Origin: Nocardioides sp. R-C-SC26
Lineage (GTDB): Bacteria; Actinomycetota; Actinomycetes; Propionibacteriales; Nocardioidaceae
Assembly: GCF_021246465.1 (NCBI RefSeq)
Contig: NZ_JAHRHK010000005.1
Location: 166,958 to 230,957, forward strand
Reading direction: 5' to 3'
DNA: 64,000 nt
The notes under the pieces were generated by a model. It worked only from the letters and a program-made list of their open reading frames with translations. It was not told the DNA's origin and searched no databases. Made by a program: the position numbers and the translations under genes. Positions within the stretch are counted from its first letter, which is position 1. Each line of letters starts with the position of its first letter. Shown piece by piece: positions 1-8,768 of this stretch.

Positions 1-2463
1 CTCCGTGCCGTCGCGGACGCCGGAGGAACCGCCCTGGTCGCCGGTCGAGAGTCGCTCGATCAGTCGCCGTTCGTGCCGTTCCTCGCTCTTCTCGCCGAGC
101 ACGGACTGTCGCCGGACGACCCTCTCTCGGTGTTGGCCGGGCTTCCCTCGGCGTTGCTGGCCTCGCGCGCCCGGCTCGTCGTCGACGACATCGAGCGTCT
201 GGATGCTGCCAGTGCCGTGCTGCTCGGGCAGAGCCTCCGGGCCGGGGTTCCGATGGTGCTGGGGCTCACCGAGATCACGGCTGCGCCCGAACCGTTGCGC
301 GACCTCGTGCTCACCATGGCGCAGAGCCGTCTGACCCCACTCGGCGCAGACGACGCGGCGGACCTCGGTGCGCGGTGCGCGGGTGGCCCCCTCGATCCGC
401 CGAGCGTCGCCGCGCTCTGGCGTCGCTCCCACGGCATCCCCGGCGTGATCACCGCGATCGTCGATGCCGCCGTCGCCTGCGGTGCCGTCCGCCAGACGCG
501 AGCCGGCATCCACCTGACCCGGCTGCCGGCGACGCATACGGCGCTCGAGGCTCTTGGGCTGAGTACGGACGCGCTCGAGCGTCATCGACCCCTCCTGCAG
601 CTGGTGGCCGTGGCGCACCGGATGCCGGTCGGGGCGCTCCCCGCGGACGAGCTCGCGGCCGCGACGGCCGATGGCGTCCTGCGCGAGGACGGCGCAGTGG
701 CCTGGCTTCCTGCACAGCTCGCCGTCGACTGGGCGCTCGCAGAGCTGTCCGGCGAGCGTCGACGCGACCTCGCGCGGCGCGCAGTGCTCGGTCTGGACGC
801 GGTCGCCGGCGGGGAGTCGCTCCCCTGGAGGACCCATGCCGCGCGGCTGCGGACCCTGGCTGGCGACGGCGACGCCGTCGTCGAGACGGCGCGGTGGCTG
901 GCCTCGACCGATCGTCGCGAGGAGGCCCTGGCGCTGGTGGGAGGCAGCGAGCTCACGGCGGCCGACACCGGCAGGCGGGACGCGGTCGAGCAGCGGGAGC
1001 GGGCCGGTGGGCGCAGCGGCCTCCCCGAGCCGCCGGTGCTCCTGGCGCGCGCCGACGTGCTCGCCGACCTGGGTCTCGTCGATGCGGCGATCGCCACCCT
1101 CGACCTCGCGGCGGTCGAGGCGACCGAGTCGGAGCTGCTCGATATCACTCGCCGACTGGCAGACCTCTTGCGCGGCGGCGTCGAGGAGGACGCTGCCCTC
1201 GATCAGCGCCTTCTCGCGTTCGCGTCCCGACTCGAGGACGCAGAGCTTCGGCGCCGGTGGGAGGCGGCGGTGGCCCGTCGTCAGGTGGTGCGGGGGGCCG
1301 CGATGACATCGGAGGAGGATCCATTGGCCGCGCTGCTCCGCGAGTCGCTGACCGGTTCGCTGTCGGCAGCGCGTGCCGGATCGGGGGTGACCGACCTCGC
1401 TCCGGGCTCGCTGCCGGTGGTCGAGGCGGACACCCCCGACGAGATGTCCATGGATCGACACTTCCGGGTGCTGATCCACTTCCTCTCCCTGGTCTACGAC
1501 GGTCGACTCGTGGAGGGTCGGGAGATCGCCGAGCACGAGTACGCCCTCGCCACCCATCGCGTAGACCCCGTGTTGGGACTCTGGAGCTACAACCGCACCA
1601 AGATCGCGTTGCACGCCGGCCAGTACGAGGAGTCGGCCCGCGTCGGGACCCAGATGATGCGCGACCTGGAGTGGCGCGATCCCTTCGGGCTGCTGGTCTC
1701 CGGACGCGCGCTGCTCGCCTCGGCCGTGGCGCGACTCGGTCGGATCGTCGAGGCCGAGGCCATGATCGCCGACCTCGGTGCCATCGACGCCGATCTACCT
1801 CGCGCCCGGCTCGGCATCGCCCGCGTGCGTGCAGAGCGACTTCTGCTCGAGGGTCGCCCCCACGATGCTGCGGAGGCCCTCGCGGAAGCGGGTCGATGGG
1901 CGCTCGACCACGACGAGGCGCACAGCGGGCTGCTCGGTCTGGACGAGGCGTTCTGGTGCGATCCCACACCGGAACGTGCCCGTCCGCTGGTCGAGGCGGA
2001 GGAGCGCTCGGGTCTCACCGCTGCCTTCGCCATGCGCGCCAAGGGCCTGCTCGACGGCGACACCGGCGCGATGACGCGTGCCGCCGAGCTGTTGGAGCAG
2101 GCGATCCAGCCCGGGCGCGCGGCGTCGACCTGGACGGCGATCGCACGGCGGGCCGACGAGACGGGCGATGTCGAGGGGAGCTCCGCGGCACGCCGGCAGG
2201 CGGCGCGACTGGCGCTGCGTTGGTCGTGCGTCCCGTGGCCCGACCGTGATGACCGGATCACACCCCTGAGCGAACGGGAGCACGAGGTCGCCCGGCGCGC
2301 CGGGGCTCGGCTGCGCAGTCGAGAGATCGCCGAACAGCTCGACCTCAGCAGCCGTACGGTCGACAACCACCTCGCCCGGGTCTTCCGCAAGGTCGGGGTG
2401 CGCAGTCGGGAGGAGCTCGCCGAGGTGCTGGGGATCGGGACGGCCGCGATGGTCAGACGATGA
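1..2463 (+). CDS. Large LuxR-family transcriptional regulator (5' end cut by window)
   Basis: The reading frame is open from base 1, so the start lies outside the window; 820 residues are visible. The visible N-terminal part contains a Walker B-like stretch (LVVDDIERLD) of a STAND/AAA ATPase, so the P-loop should lie upstream. A long helical middle region looks TPR-like. The C-terminus is a LuxR helix-turn-helix (LSEREHEVARR, REIAEQLDLSSRTVDNHL, KVGVRSREEL). This is the architecture of MalT/LAL-type regulators, which bind ATP and an inducer and then activate transcription. No target can be read from the sequence, and the genes downstream give no clue. A GTG at 73 could be mistaken for the start, but the frame and homologous-looking sequence continue upstream of it. 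Confidence 0.88.
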   Translation, partial: LRAVADAGGTALVAGRESLDQSPFVPFLALLAEHGLSPDDPLSVLAGLPSALLASRARLVVDDIERLDAASAVLLGQSLRAGVPMVLGLTEITAAPEPLRDLVLTMAQSRLTPLGADDAADLGARCAGGPLDPPSVAALWRRSHGIPGVITAIVDAAVACGAVRQTRAGIHLTRLPATHTALEALGLSTDALERHRPLLQLVAVAHRMPVGALPADELAAATADGVLREDGAVAWLPAQLAVDWALAELSGERRRDLARRAVLGLDAVAGGESLPWRTHAARLRTLAGDGDAVVETARWLASTDRREEALALVGGSELTAADTGRRDAVEQRERAGGRSGLPEPPVLLARADVLADLGLVDAAIATLDLAAVEATESELLDITRRLADLLRGGVEEDAALDQRLLAFASRLEDAELRRRWEAAVARRQVVRGAAMTSEEDPLAALLRESLTGSLSAARAGSGVTDLAPGSLPVVEADTPDEMSMDRHFRVLIHFLSLVYDGRLVEGREIAEHEYALATHRVDPVLGLWSYNRTKIALHAGQYEESARVGTQMMRDLEWRDPFGLLVSGRALLASAVARLGRIVEAEAMIADLGAIDADLPRARLGIARVRAERLLLEGRPHDAAEALAEAGRWALDHDEAHSGLLGLDEAFWCDPTPERARPLVEAEERSGLTAAFAMRAKGLLDGDTGAMTRAAELLEQAIQPGRAASTWTAIARRADETGDVEGSSAARRQAARLALRWSCVPWPDRDDRITPLSEREHEVARRAGARLRSREIAEQLDLSSRTVDNHLARVFRKVGVRSREELAEVLGIGTAAMVRR

Positions 2464-2498
2464 TCCGCCGGGTGAGGCGATCGACGCGACGCGCTCAC

Positions 2499-2504
2499 TA
2501 GCGT
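2499..2504 (+). promoter_or_regulatory. Candidate -10 box for a leaderless transcript
   Basis: TAGCGT ends six bases before the ATG at 2511 and no Shine-Dalgarno sequence is present. The same spacing recurs before several other genes in the window, which suggests a leaderless mRNA. There is no clear -35. Confidence 0.35.
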
Positions 2505-2510
2505 CACCGC

Positions 2511-2978
2511 ATGAGCGAAGAGAACCCGGACGCGACCGAGCACGACGGGCCCGACGACGCCCACCGTCGACCGGACGGCGTCACCGATGCGACCGTCGAG
2601 GCGCTGGGCAAGCTCTCGGCGGCGCTCGACCACGTGGAGGACGCGCGAGGTCACCTCTACGCCTTCCACCGGCTGTGCGGTAGCGCCGAGCGCACCTGGG
2701 AGGAGGCGACCGAGCTGTTGCGCGAGGCCGGCCACACCGAGCTGGCCGATCTGTCCGACCGCGACGTGCTCGGTGGCAATCCGCTACCGGGCATGTGGTC
2801 GTTCCAGATGGTCGAGGCCTACGACGATGGCTACTACGCGCGCGCGCGAGCGCTGCACCAGCGAGCCCTCGACGAGCTGGTCGAGGGCCGCCGCCACCTG
2901 TTCGAGGCCGAGATGAAGGAGCTGCGACGCACGCACGGCCGGCGGGGCCACGAAGCGACCCCGGACGACGTCTCGTAG
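2511..2978 (+). CDS. Hypothetical protein, small, charged and helical
   Basis: 155 residues with an acidic, disordered first ~20 residues, then predicted helices rich in Arg, Glu, His and Ala (DHVEDARGHLYAFHRLCG, HQRALDELVEGRRHLFEA). No signal peptide, membrane segment or catalytic motif is visible, so it is probably cytoplasmic. I recognise it only as a type of conserved actinobacterial hypothetical protein. It stands alone between the LuxR regulator and a flavodoxin-fold oxidoreductase, all on the same strand but with gaps, so operon membership is uncertain. Confidence 0.7.
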   Translation: MSEENPDATEHDGPDDAHRRPDGVTDATVEALGKLSAALDHVEDARGHLYAFHRLCGSAERTWEEATELLREAGHTELADLSDRDVLGGNPLPGMWSFQMVEAYDDGYYARARALHQRALDELVEGRRHLFEAEMKELRRTHGRRGHEATPDDVS

Positions 2979-3050
2979 TCGGACCCCATCGTCGCCGCGG
3001 TCACCCCAAGGGTGGGCGTGGGAGTGGAGGGGGCGGGGCACCGGAGAGAC

Positions 3051-3698
3051 ATGCCTGACCAGACTCCTGACACCGTGACCGCGACGTCCCCCGACCTGAC
3101 GGCCATCGTGCTCGCCTGCACGCTCTCGCCGTCGCCGTCCGACTCCAGTTCGATCAAGCTCGGCACAGAGGTGCTCGACGCCCTGCACGAGCACGGCGTG
3201 CAGGGCGGGACCGTGATCCGGGTGGTCGACCACGACGTGCGCTTCGGCGTCTCCGACGACGAGGGCGACGGCGACGAGTGGCCCGGGATCCGCGAGCAGG
3301 TGCTGGCCGCCGACATCCTCGTCTTCGCCACTCCGATCTGGATGGGCCAGCCGTCCGCGGTCGCGAAGATGGTGCTCGAGCGTCTCGACAACGAGATCGC
3401 CGAGACCGACGACGCCGGCCGTCCGCTGCTCTCGGACAAGGTCGCCGTGGCCGCGATCGTCGGCAACGAGGACGGCGCGCACCACAGCTCGGCGATGATC
3501 TTCCAGGCGCTCAACGACGTCGGATACACGATCCCGGCCCAGGGCGTCACGTACTGGGTGGGCGAGGCGATGGGATCCACCGACTACCAGGACCTCGACG
3601 AGGTACCGGAGAAGACCGCGCAGACGACCGCCACCGTCGCGCGGCACGCGGCCCACCTCGCCCGCGCGCTGCGCGCGATGCCCTACCCGGCGCCGTAG
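3051..3698 (+). CDS. NADPH-dependent FMN reductase / flavodoxin-fold oxidoreductase
   Basis: 215 residues. After a Thr/Pro-rich start, the fold begins at AIVLACTLSPSPSDSSSIKL, the phosphate-binding loop position of flavodoxin-like NAD(P)H:FMN reductases. The second FMN loop is ATPIWMGQPSAVAKMVLERL, typical of this family. The family transfers hydride from NAD(P)H through FMN to quinones, azo compounds or free flavin; the substrate here is unknown. I chose the ATG at 3051 because GGAGAG lies just upstream. An in-frame GTG at 3012 would add 13 poorly conserved residues. It ends 22 bp before the convergent MocR gene. Confidence 0.85.
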   Translation: MPDQTPDTVTATSPDLTAIVLACTLSPSPSDSSSIKLGTEVLDALHEHGVQGGTVIRVVDHDVRFGVSDDEGDGDEWPGIREQVLAADILVFATPIWMGQPSAVAKMVLERLDNEIAETDDAGRPLLSDKVAVAAIVGNEDGAHHSSAMIFQALNDVGYTIPAQGVTYWVGEAMGSTDYQDLDEVPEKTAQTTATVARHAAHLARALRAMPYPAP

Positions 3699-3720
3699 CG
3701 GCAGGGCGGCGACGCCGGTC

Positions 3721-5070
3721 TCACCCGTCGCCCCGGGCGGCGTCGGCGAGCGCGTCCGCGGCCACGTCGGCGTCCTCGACGGGGACCAGGCCGGAGGTGA
3801 CGCGGATGTGCGGGGAGCCGGCGTCACCGGGCGCCAGGAACGGAGCCCCGGCGGCGACGCGGATCCCTGCCGTCGTCAGGTGCAGCAGGGCCTTCCGCTC
3901 GTCGGCGACGGGCAGCCACAGGTTGATCCCGTCGGGCACGGCGGTGCGCACGCCGCGAGATTCGAGTGCGGCGCAGAGCGTGTGCTGGCGGGCGTAGTAC
4001 TGACGGCGGGCCTCGGAGACCTCGTCGAGTGAGCGCGCCTGGGTCAGCAGGTCGAGCAGGATCGTCTGCACCATCCGCGATGTCCACGCCGGTCCGAGCA
4101 TGCGGCGCGCGACGATGGCGTCCACCAGCGACGACGGTCCGCCGAGCGCCGCGATCCGCAGGTCGGGACCATGCGACTTGGAGTAGGACCGCACGTGCAC
4201 GACCCGGTCGGGCAGGTGAGTGCCGAGGGACACGTCGGGCGCGGTGGAGATCCAGCCGGAATGGTCGTCCTCGATGATCCACGGACCGTCGTCGCGCTGA
4301 CGGCGCACCAGTCGCGCCAGTGCCGCGGCACGGGCCGTCGACATCGAGACCCCGGTCGGGTTGTGGGCACGCGGTTGCAGCAGCACGGCGACGGGGCGGG
4401 TCGCCAGGGCCCTGCGCAGCGACTCCGGCCGCACCCCCTCGGCGTCCAGCTCCAGCGGCACGATCTCGGCGCCGAGCGCCTCGACGAGGTCGAAGAACGG
4501 TGGGAAGCCGGGCGACTCCACGGCGACGCGGTCGCCGAAGGAGACCAGGTGCTCCAGGGTGCGCGCGATCCCGTCCGTGGCGCCGTCGGCCACCGTCAGT
4601 GTCTGCACGGGGTAGGGCCATGATGCGGCGAGCACGTCGCGCAGAGCCGGCACCACGGGCTCGGCCTGGTAGGCCCAGGTGCCCGCTCGCTCGGAGACGC
4701 GTTGCAGGGCGGGACCGAGCGCGGGCAACAGCGCGGGGTCGGGCGTTCCTCGGGAGAGGTCGAGCCGGCTCGCCTCCGGGACGGCGCCCACCAGCCCGCG
4801 TTGCCGCGGGCTGAGCCACGCCGTCGGCTCGTCGCGGACGAACGTGCCCGCGCGGCCACGGGAGACGACCAGCCCGGTTCGCCGCAGTGCCTGCCACGCG
4901 GCACTGACGGTCGCGGGGGACACGCCGAGCTCGGCGGCGACGTCGCGCACGGTGGGCAGACGCTCACCGGGTGCGAGCGCGCCGGCCCTGATCGAACGGG
5001 AGAACGCGCCGGCGATACCGCGCGGCGTCCGATCCTCCAGGCCCGAGAGATCGACCGCGGTCGCTGCCAT
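3721..5070 (-). CDS. MocR-type regulator (GntR winged helix + aminotransferase-like domain)
   Basis: 449 residues. Residues ~10-75 form a GntR winged helix-turn-helix (LPTVRDVAAELGVSPATVSA). The rest is a fold-type I aminotransferase domain with the PLP lysine in HVRSYSKSHGPDLRIAAL. MocR proteins sense a small amine or PLP-reactive ligand and usually control a divergent gene. Here the divergent genes form a pyrimidine/beta-alanine catabolic cluster, so a regulator responding to beta-alanine or an amine intermediate is a reasonable inference. The start at 5070 has a strong GGAGG upstream. An open frame extends to 5220 but has no ribosome site or family similarity. Confidence 0.88.
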   Translation of the reverse strand: MAATAVDLSGLEDRTPRGIAGAFSRSIRAGALAPGERLPTVRDVAAELGVSPATVSAAWQALRRTGLVVSRGRAGTFVRDEPTAWLSPRQRGLVGAVPEASRLDLSRGTPDPALLPALGPALQRVSERAGTWAYQAEPVVPALRDVLAASWPYPVQTLTVADGATDGIARTLEHLVSFGDRVAVESPGFPPFFDLVEALGAEIVPLELDAEGVRPESLRRALATRPVAVLLQPRAHNPTGVSMSTARAAALARLVRRQRDDGPWIIEDDHSGWISTAPDVSLGTHLPDRVVHVRSYSKSHGPDLRIAALGGPSSLVDAIVARRMLGPAWTSRMVQTILLDLLTQARSLDEVSEARRQYYARQHTLCAALESRGVRTAVPDGINLWLPVADERKALLHLTTAGIRVAAGAPFLAPGDAGSPHIRVTSGLVPVEDADVAADALADAARGDG

Positions 5071-5209
5071 GGGCTGCCTCCGGGTCTCGTGACACTCGCT
5101 CCTGGCTGGCCGACGACGTCGGGTGGGTGCCGGCGGAGTTGGCGTCGGCGCACACTCATCCAGCGCGAGGTGCGAGCACCCTATCTGTCGGCGAAATCGG
5201 CTGCGACCC

Positions 5210-5238
5210 TTGACAACCACGAAATCCGAGCGAAATGT
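5210..5238 (+). promoter_or_regulatory. Candidate promoter of the pyrimidine catabolic operon
   Basis: A perfect TTGACA at 5210-5215 is followed after 17 bases by AAATGT at 5233-5238. The -10 is weak. It lies in the divergent space between the MocR gene and the beta-ureidopropionase gene, where MocR control would be expected. Confidence 0.35.
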
Positions 5239-5294
5239 TCACCTCCCACGATAACAGTTCCGGTGCACCACCAGCAGACCTCGGAGGGCTCGTC

Positions 5295-6143
5295 TTGACC
5301 ATCGTGAAAGCCGCCATCAGCCAGACCACCTGGACCGGCGACAAGGAGTCCATGCTCGATCGTCACGAGCAGTTCTCCCGCGACGCCGCGGCCCAGGGCG
5401 CGCAGGTGATGTGCTATCAGGAGCTCTTCTACGGGCCCTACTTCGGCATCACCCAGGACCAGAAGTACTACCGCTACGCCGAGCCGGCCGACGGCCCGAT
5501 CGTGCAGCGGTTCGCGGCGCTGGCCAAGGAGCTCGGCATGGTGCACGTCCTGCCGATCTACGAGGAGCAGCAGACCGGGGTCTACTACAACACCACCGTC
5601 GTGGTGGACGCCGACGGCACCGTGCTCGGCACGTACCGCAAGAACCACATCCCGCACGTGGAGAAGTTCTGGGAGAAGTTCTACTTCCGCCCCGGCAACC
5701 AGGGCTACCCGGTCTTCGAGACCGCGGTCGGCAAGGTCGGCACCTACATCTGCTACGACCGGCACTTCCCCGAGGGCTGGCGCGAGCTGGGCCTGAACGG
5801 CGCGCACATGGTGTTCAACCCCAACGCCACCAAGCCCGGCCTCTCCAACCGGCTGTGGGAGGTGGAGGGCCCGTGCGCCGCCGTCGCGAACGGCTACTTC
5901 GTGCTGCAGCCCAACCGCGTCGGCCGCGAGGACAACGAGTACGGCGACGAGGCGGTCACCTTCTACGGCACCAGTCAGATCATCGACCCGCGCGGCAACT
6001 TCGTCGGAGCGCTCGGCTCCAGCGAGCACGAGGAGCTGCTGGTGCGCGACCTGGATCTCGACATGGTGCAGGAGATGCGCGACGACTGGCAGTTCTACCG
6101 CGACCGCCGTCCTGACTCCTACGCCTCCATCGCCCAGGCGTGA
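5295..6143 (+). CDS. Beta-ureidopropionase (nitrilase-superfamily N-carbamoyl-beta-alanine amidohydrolase)
   Basis: 282 residues. It should hydrolyse N-carbamoyl-beta-alanine to beta-alanine, CO2 and ammonia, the third step of reductive uracil degradation. The nitrilase catalytic triad is visible: Glu in CYQELFYGPYFG, Lys in YRKNHIPHVEKF, and Cys in TYICYDRHFPEGW. I chose the TTG at 5295 because GGAGGG sits seven bases upstream and the protein then begins MTIVKAAISQTTW, the usual start of the family. An upstream in-frame ATG at 5235 lacks a ribosome site. It is the first gene of a run including dihydropyrimidinase, aminotransferase and semialdehyde dehydrogenase, which supports the pathway assignment over a generic nitrilase. 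Confidence 0.9.
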   Translation: MTIVKAAISQTTWTGDKESMLDRHEQFSRDAAAQGAQVMCYQELFYGPYFGITQDQKYYRYAEPADGPIVQRFAALAKELGMVHVLPIYEEQQTGVYYNTTVVVDADGTVLGTYRKNHIPHVEKFWEKFYFRPGNQGYPVFETAVGKVGTYICYDRHFPEGWRELGLNGAHMVFNPNATKPGLSNRLWEVEGPCAAVANGYFVLQPNRVGREDNEYGDEAVTFYGTSQIIDPRGNFVGALGSSEHEELLVRDLDLDMVQEMRDDWQFYRDRRPDSYASIAQA

Positions 6144-6144
6144 G

Positions 6145-6202
6145 TCTCGACGGGCTCGACCACCGCGGACCGTTCGACCACCGCGGACCGTTCGACCAAC
6201 GG
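6145..6202 (+). repeat. Intergenic tandem repeat, 18-bp unit (GGTGGTCGAG family)
   Basis: Two exact copies of CGACCACCGCGGACCGTT (6157-6174, 6175-6192) followed by a partial third, preceded by TCTCGACGGGCTCGACCACC. On the other strand this is the GGTGGTCGAG...CCCGTCGAGA repeat family found at many sites in the window. It separates two co-directional catabolic genes. Confidence 0.8.
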
Positions 6203-6213
6203 AAGGGAATCTG

Positions 6214-7653
6214 ATGGGCACCCTGCTGATCACCGGCGGCACCGTCGTCAGCTCGACGGGCCGCACCGAGGCCGACGTCCTGGTCGACGGCGAGCAGATC
6301 GTCGCCGTGCTGGCTCCCGGCAGCACCCTGCTGGGCAGCGACCTGACGGCGAGCGTCGACCGCGTCATCGACGCACGAGGCAAGTACGTCATCCCGGGCG
6401 GCATCGACGCCCACACCCACATGCAGCTGCCCTTCGGCGGCACCGAGGCCTGCGACACCTTCGAGACCGGCACCATCGCGGCGGCCTGGGGCGGCACGAC
6501 CTCGATCATCGACTTCGCGGTGCAGACCCAGGGTCAGCGTGTCGAGGAGGGGTTGGCCGCCTGGCACGAGAAGGCGCGCGGCAACTGCGCCGTCGACTAC
6601 GGGTTCCACCAGATCATCGGCGGCGTCGACGAGCACTCGCTCAAGGCGATGGAGACCCTCGTCGACGAGGGCATCACCTCCTACAAGATGTTCATGGCCT
6701 ACCCGGGCGTCTTCTACGCCACCGACGACCAGATCCTGCGAGCGATGCAGAAGGCCCGCGACCTGGGCCTGATGACGATGATGCACGCCGAGAACGGTCC
6801 CGCCATCGACGTGCTCGCCGAGCAGCTCTACAACGCCGGCAAGACCACGCCCTACTTCCACGGCATCGCGCGCGCCTGGCAGCTGGAGGAGGAGGCCACC
6901 CACCGGGCGATCATGCTCGCGCATCTGACCGACGCCCCGCTCTACGTCGTCCACGTCAGCGCGAAGCAGGCCGTCGAGCAGCTGGCCGCGGCGCGCGACC
7001 GCGGGCAGAACGTCTTCGGTGAGACCTGCCCCCAGTACCTCTACCTCTCCCTGGAGGAGCAGCTGGGCGCCACGGGCGACCCGACCTGGGGCGAGTTCGA
7101 GGGCGCCAAGTGGGTCTGCTCGACCCCGTTGCGCAGCCGGGCCGAGGGGCACCAGGACGCCATGTGGCAGGGCCTGCGCACCAACGACCTGCAGATGGTG
7201 AGCACCGACCACTGCCCCTTCTGCATGAAGGACCAGAAGGAGCTGGGCCGCGGCGACTTCCGCGCCATCCCCAACGGCATCGGCTCGATCGAGCACCGGA
7301 TGGACCTGCTCTACCAGGGCGTCGTCACCGGCCGCCTCACGCTGGAGCGCTGGGTGGAGATCACCTCCACCACGCCTGCGCGGATGTTCGGCCTCTACGG
7401 CCGCAAGGGCGTGATCGCCCCCGGCGCGGACGCCGACATCGTCGTCTACGACCCCGCCGGCCACACCTCCATCGGCTACGAGAAGACCCACCACATGGCG
7501 ATGGACCACAGCGCGTGGGAGGGCTACGAGATCGACGGGCACGTCGACGTCGTCGTCAGCCGCGGCGCTGTGCTCGTCGACGACGACGGCTTCCACGGCC
7601 GCGCGGGCCACGGCCAGTACCTCAAGCGCGGCCTGACCCAGTACCTGACCTGA
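6214..7653 (+). CDS. hydA: Dihydropyrimidinase / D-hydantoinase
   Basis: 479 residues, normal length for the family. It opens the ring of dihydrouracil or dihydrothymine to the N-carbamoyl-beta-amino acid. Metal-site features are in the right order: HTHMQLPFGG (HxH), the carboxylated lysine in TSYKMFMAYPG, HAENG, the His in VVHVSAKQAVEQ, and the Asp in VSTDHCPF. A GGAAGGGA ribosome site precedes the ATG. Its position directly after beta-ureidopropionase supports true dihydropyrimidinase activity rather than a detached hydantoinase. Confidence 0.93.
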   Translation: MGTLLITGGTVVSSTGRTEADVLVDGEQIVAVLAPGSTLLGSDLTASVDRVIDARGKYVIPGGIDAHTHMQLPFGGTEACDTFETGTIAAAWGGTTSIIDFAVQTQGQRVEEGLAAWHEKARGNCAVDYGFHQIIGGVDEHSLKAMETLVDEGITSYKMFMAYPGVFYATDDQILRAMQKARDLGLMTMMHAENGPAIDVLAEQLYNAGKTTPYFHGIARAWQLEEEATHRAIMLAHLTDAPLYVVHVSAKQAVEQLAAARDRGQNVFGETCPQYLYLSLEEQLGATGDPTWGEFEGAKWVCSTPLRSRAEGHQDAMWQGLRTNDLQMVSTDHCPFCMKDQKELGRGDFRAIPNGIGSIEHRMDLLYQGVVTGRLTLERWVEITSTTPARMFGLYGRKGVIAPGADADIVVYDPAGHTSIGYEKTHHMAMDHSAWEGYEIDGHVDVVVSRGAVLVDDDGFHGRAGHGQYLKRGLTQYLT

Positions 7654-7660
7654 CCGACCC

Positions 7661-7698
7661 GGTGGTCGAGGAGGTCGCGCGTCGACCGTCACGAGACC
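7661..7698. repeat. Intergenic imperfect palindrome shared with 18310-18346
   Basis: This 38-bp element starts GGTGGTCGAGGAGGTCGC and ends GACCGTCACGAGACC. A near copy lies at 18310-18346, more than 10 kb away. It is a variant of the GGTGGTCGAG repeat family in which the two ends can pair. Confidence 0.65.
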
Positions 7699-7718
7699 AC
7701 TGCCGAGAGGAGAACCAG

Positions 7719-8747
7719 ATGGACTTCGGTGTCGTCCTGCAGACGAACCCGCCGGCCTGGCGCACGGTCGGCCTGGCCAAACAGGCCGAGGAGCACGGCT
7801 TCGACTACGTGTGGACCTTCGACTCCCACCTACTGTGGCAGGAGCCGTACGTCATCTACAGCCAGATCCTGGCCGAGACCCGGCGCGTGATCGTGGGTCC
7901 GATGGTGACCAACCCGGCCACGCGTGACTGGACCGTGACGGCGTCGGTCTTCGCGACCCTCAACGAGATGTACGGCAACCGCACGGTCGTCGGCATCGGC
8001 CGCGGCGACTCCGCAGTCCGGGTGCTCAACGGCAAGCCCTGCACATTGAAGGAGGTCCGCGAGGCGACCCACGTGATCCGCGAGCTCGGCAACTGCCGGC
8101 CCGTCGAGCACAACGGGTCGACCCTCCAGTTCCCGTGGGCGCGCACGTCCGCGCTGGAGGTGTGGATGGCGGCCTACGGCCCGCTGGCGCTGAAGACGAC
8201 GGGCGAGGCCGCTGACGGCTTCATCCTGCAGCTGGCCGACGTCGACGTCGCGCAGTGGATGATCACCCAGGTCCGCAGCGCTGCCGAGACTGCCGGGCGC
8301 GACCCCGACGCGATCACCTTCTGCGTCGCCGCACCGGCCTACGTCGGAGACGGCTCGGAGGAGTCGATGCGCCACCAGCGCGAGCAGTGCCGCTGGTTCG
8401 GCGGGATGGTCGGCAACCACATCGCCGACATCGTCGAGAAGTACGGCGCGGAGGCGGACTTCCCCGAGGTGCTGGTCGACTACATCAAGGGTCGTACCGG
8501 CTACGACTACAACACCCACGGCAAGGCCGACAACGACCACGTCGACTTCGTGCCCGACGAGATCGTCGACCGGTTCTGCCTGCTCGGCACGCCGGCCGAC
8601 CATGTCGCCAAGCTGGAGCAGCTCAAGGCGATCGGCGTCGACCAGTTCTGCGTCTACCTCCAGCACGACAACAAGGAGGAGACGATGCGGATCTACGGGG
8701 AGTCCATCATGCCGAAGCTCCGCGACCAGATCACCGCCAAGGCCTAG
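7719..8747 (+). CDS. LLM-class flavin (F420-type) oxidoreductase of the pyrimidine cluster
   Basis: 342 residues. Luciferase-like monooxygenase fold, resembling the subgroup usually labelled TIGR03842 F420-dependent oxidoreductase. Visible signatures are FDYVWTFDSHLLWQEPYV near the start, VVGIGRGDSAVR, the central VWMAAYGPLALKTTGEAADG, and GTPADHVAKLEQLKAIGVDQ near the end. Members use F420 or FMN. Its substrate is unproven. Placement between dihydropyrimidinase and the importer suggests a step on a pyrimidine ring: either reduction of uracil/thymine, since no PydA/PreTA-type dehydrogenase is present, or an accessory oxidation. A GAGAGGAGAA ribosome site lies eight bases before the ATG. Confidence 0.87.
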   Translation: MDFGVVLQTNPPAWRTVGLAKQAEEHGFDYVWTFDSHLLWQEPYVIYSQILAETRRVIVGPMVTNPATRDWTVTASVFATLNEMYGNRTVVGIGRGDSAVRVLNGKPCTLKEVREATHVIRELGNCRPVEHNGSTLQFPWARTSALEVWMAAYGPLALKTTGEAADGFILQLADVDVAQWMITQVRSAAETAGRDPDAITFCVAAPAYVGDGSEESMRHQREQCRWFGGMVGNHIADIVEKYGAEADFPEVLVDYIKGRTGYDYNTHGKADNDHVDFVPDEIVDRFCLLGTPADHVAKLEQLKAIGVDQFCVYLQHDNKEETMRIYGESIMPKLRDQITAKA

Positions 8748-8768
8748 AGAGACGGGGCCACCGCACCG

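Noticed and set aside
5160-5235. N-terminal extensions of MocR (to 5220) and beta-ureidopropionase (from 5235)
   Set aside because: The frames are open, but neither upstream start has a ribosome site and the extra residues do not look like family sequence. Starts at 5070 and 5295 have GGAGG-type sites.
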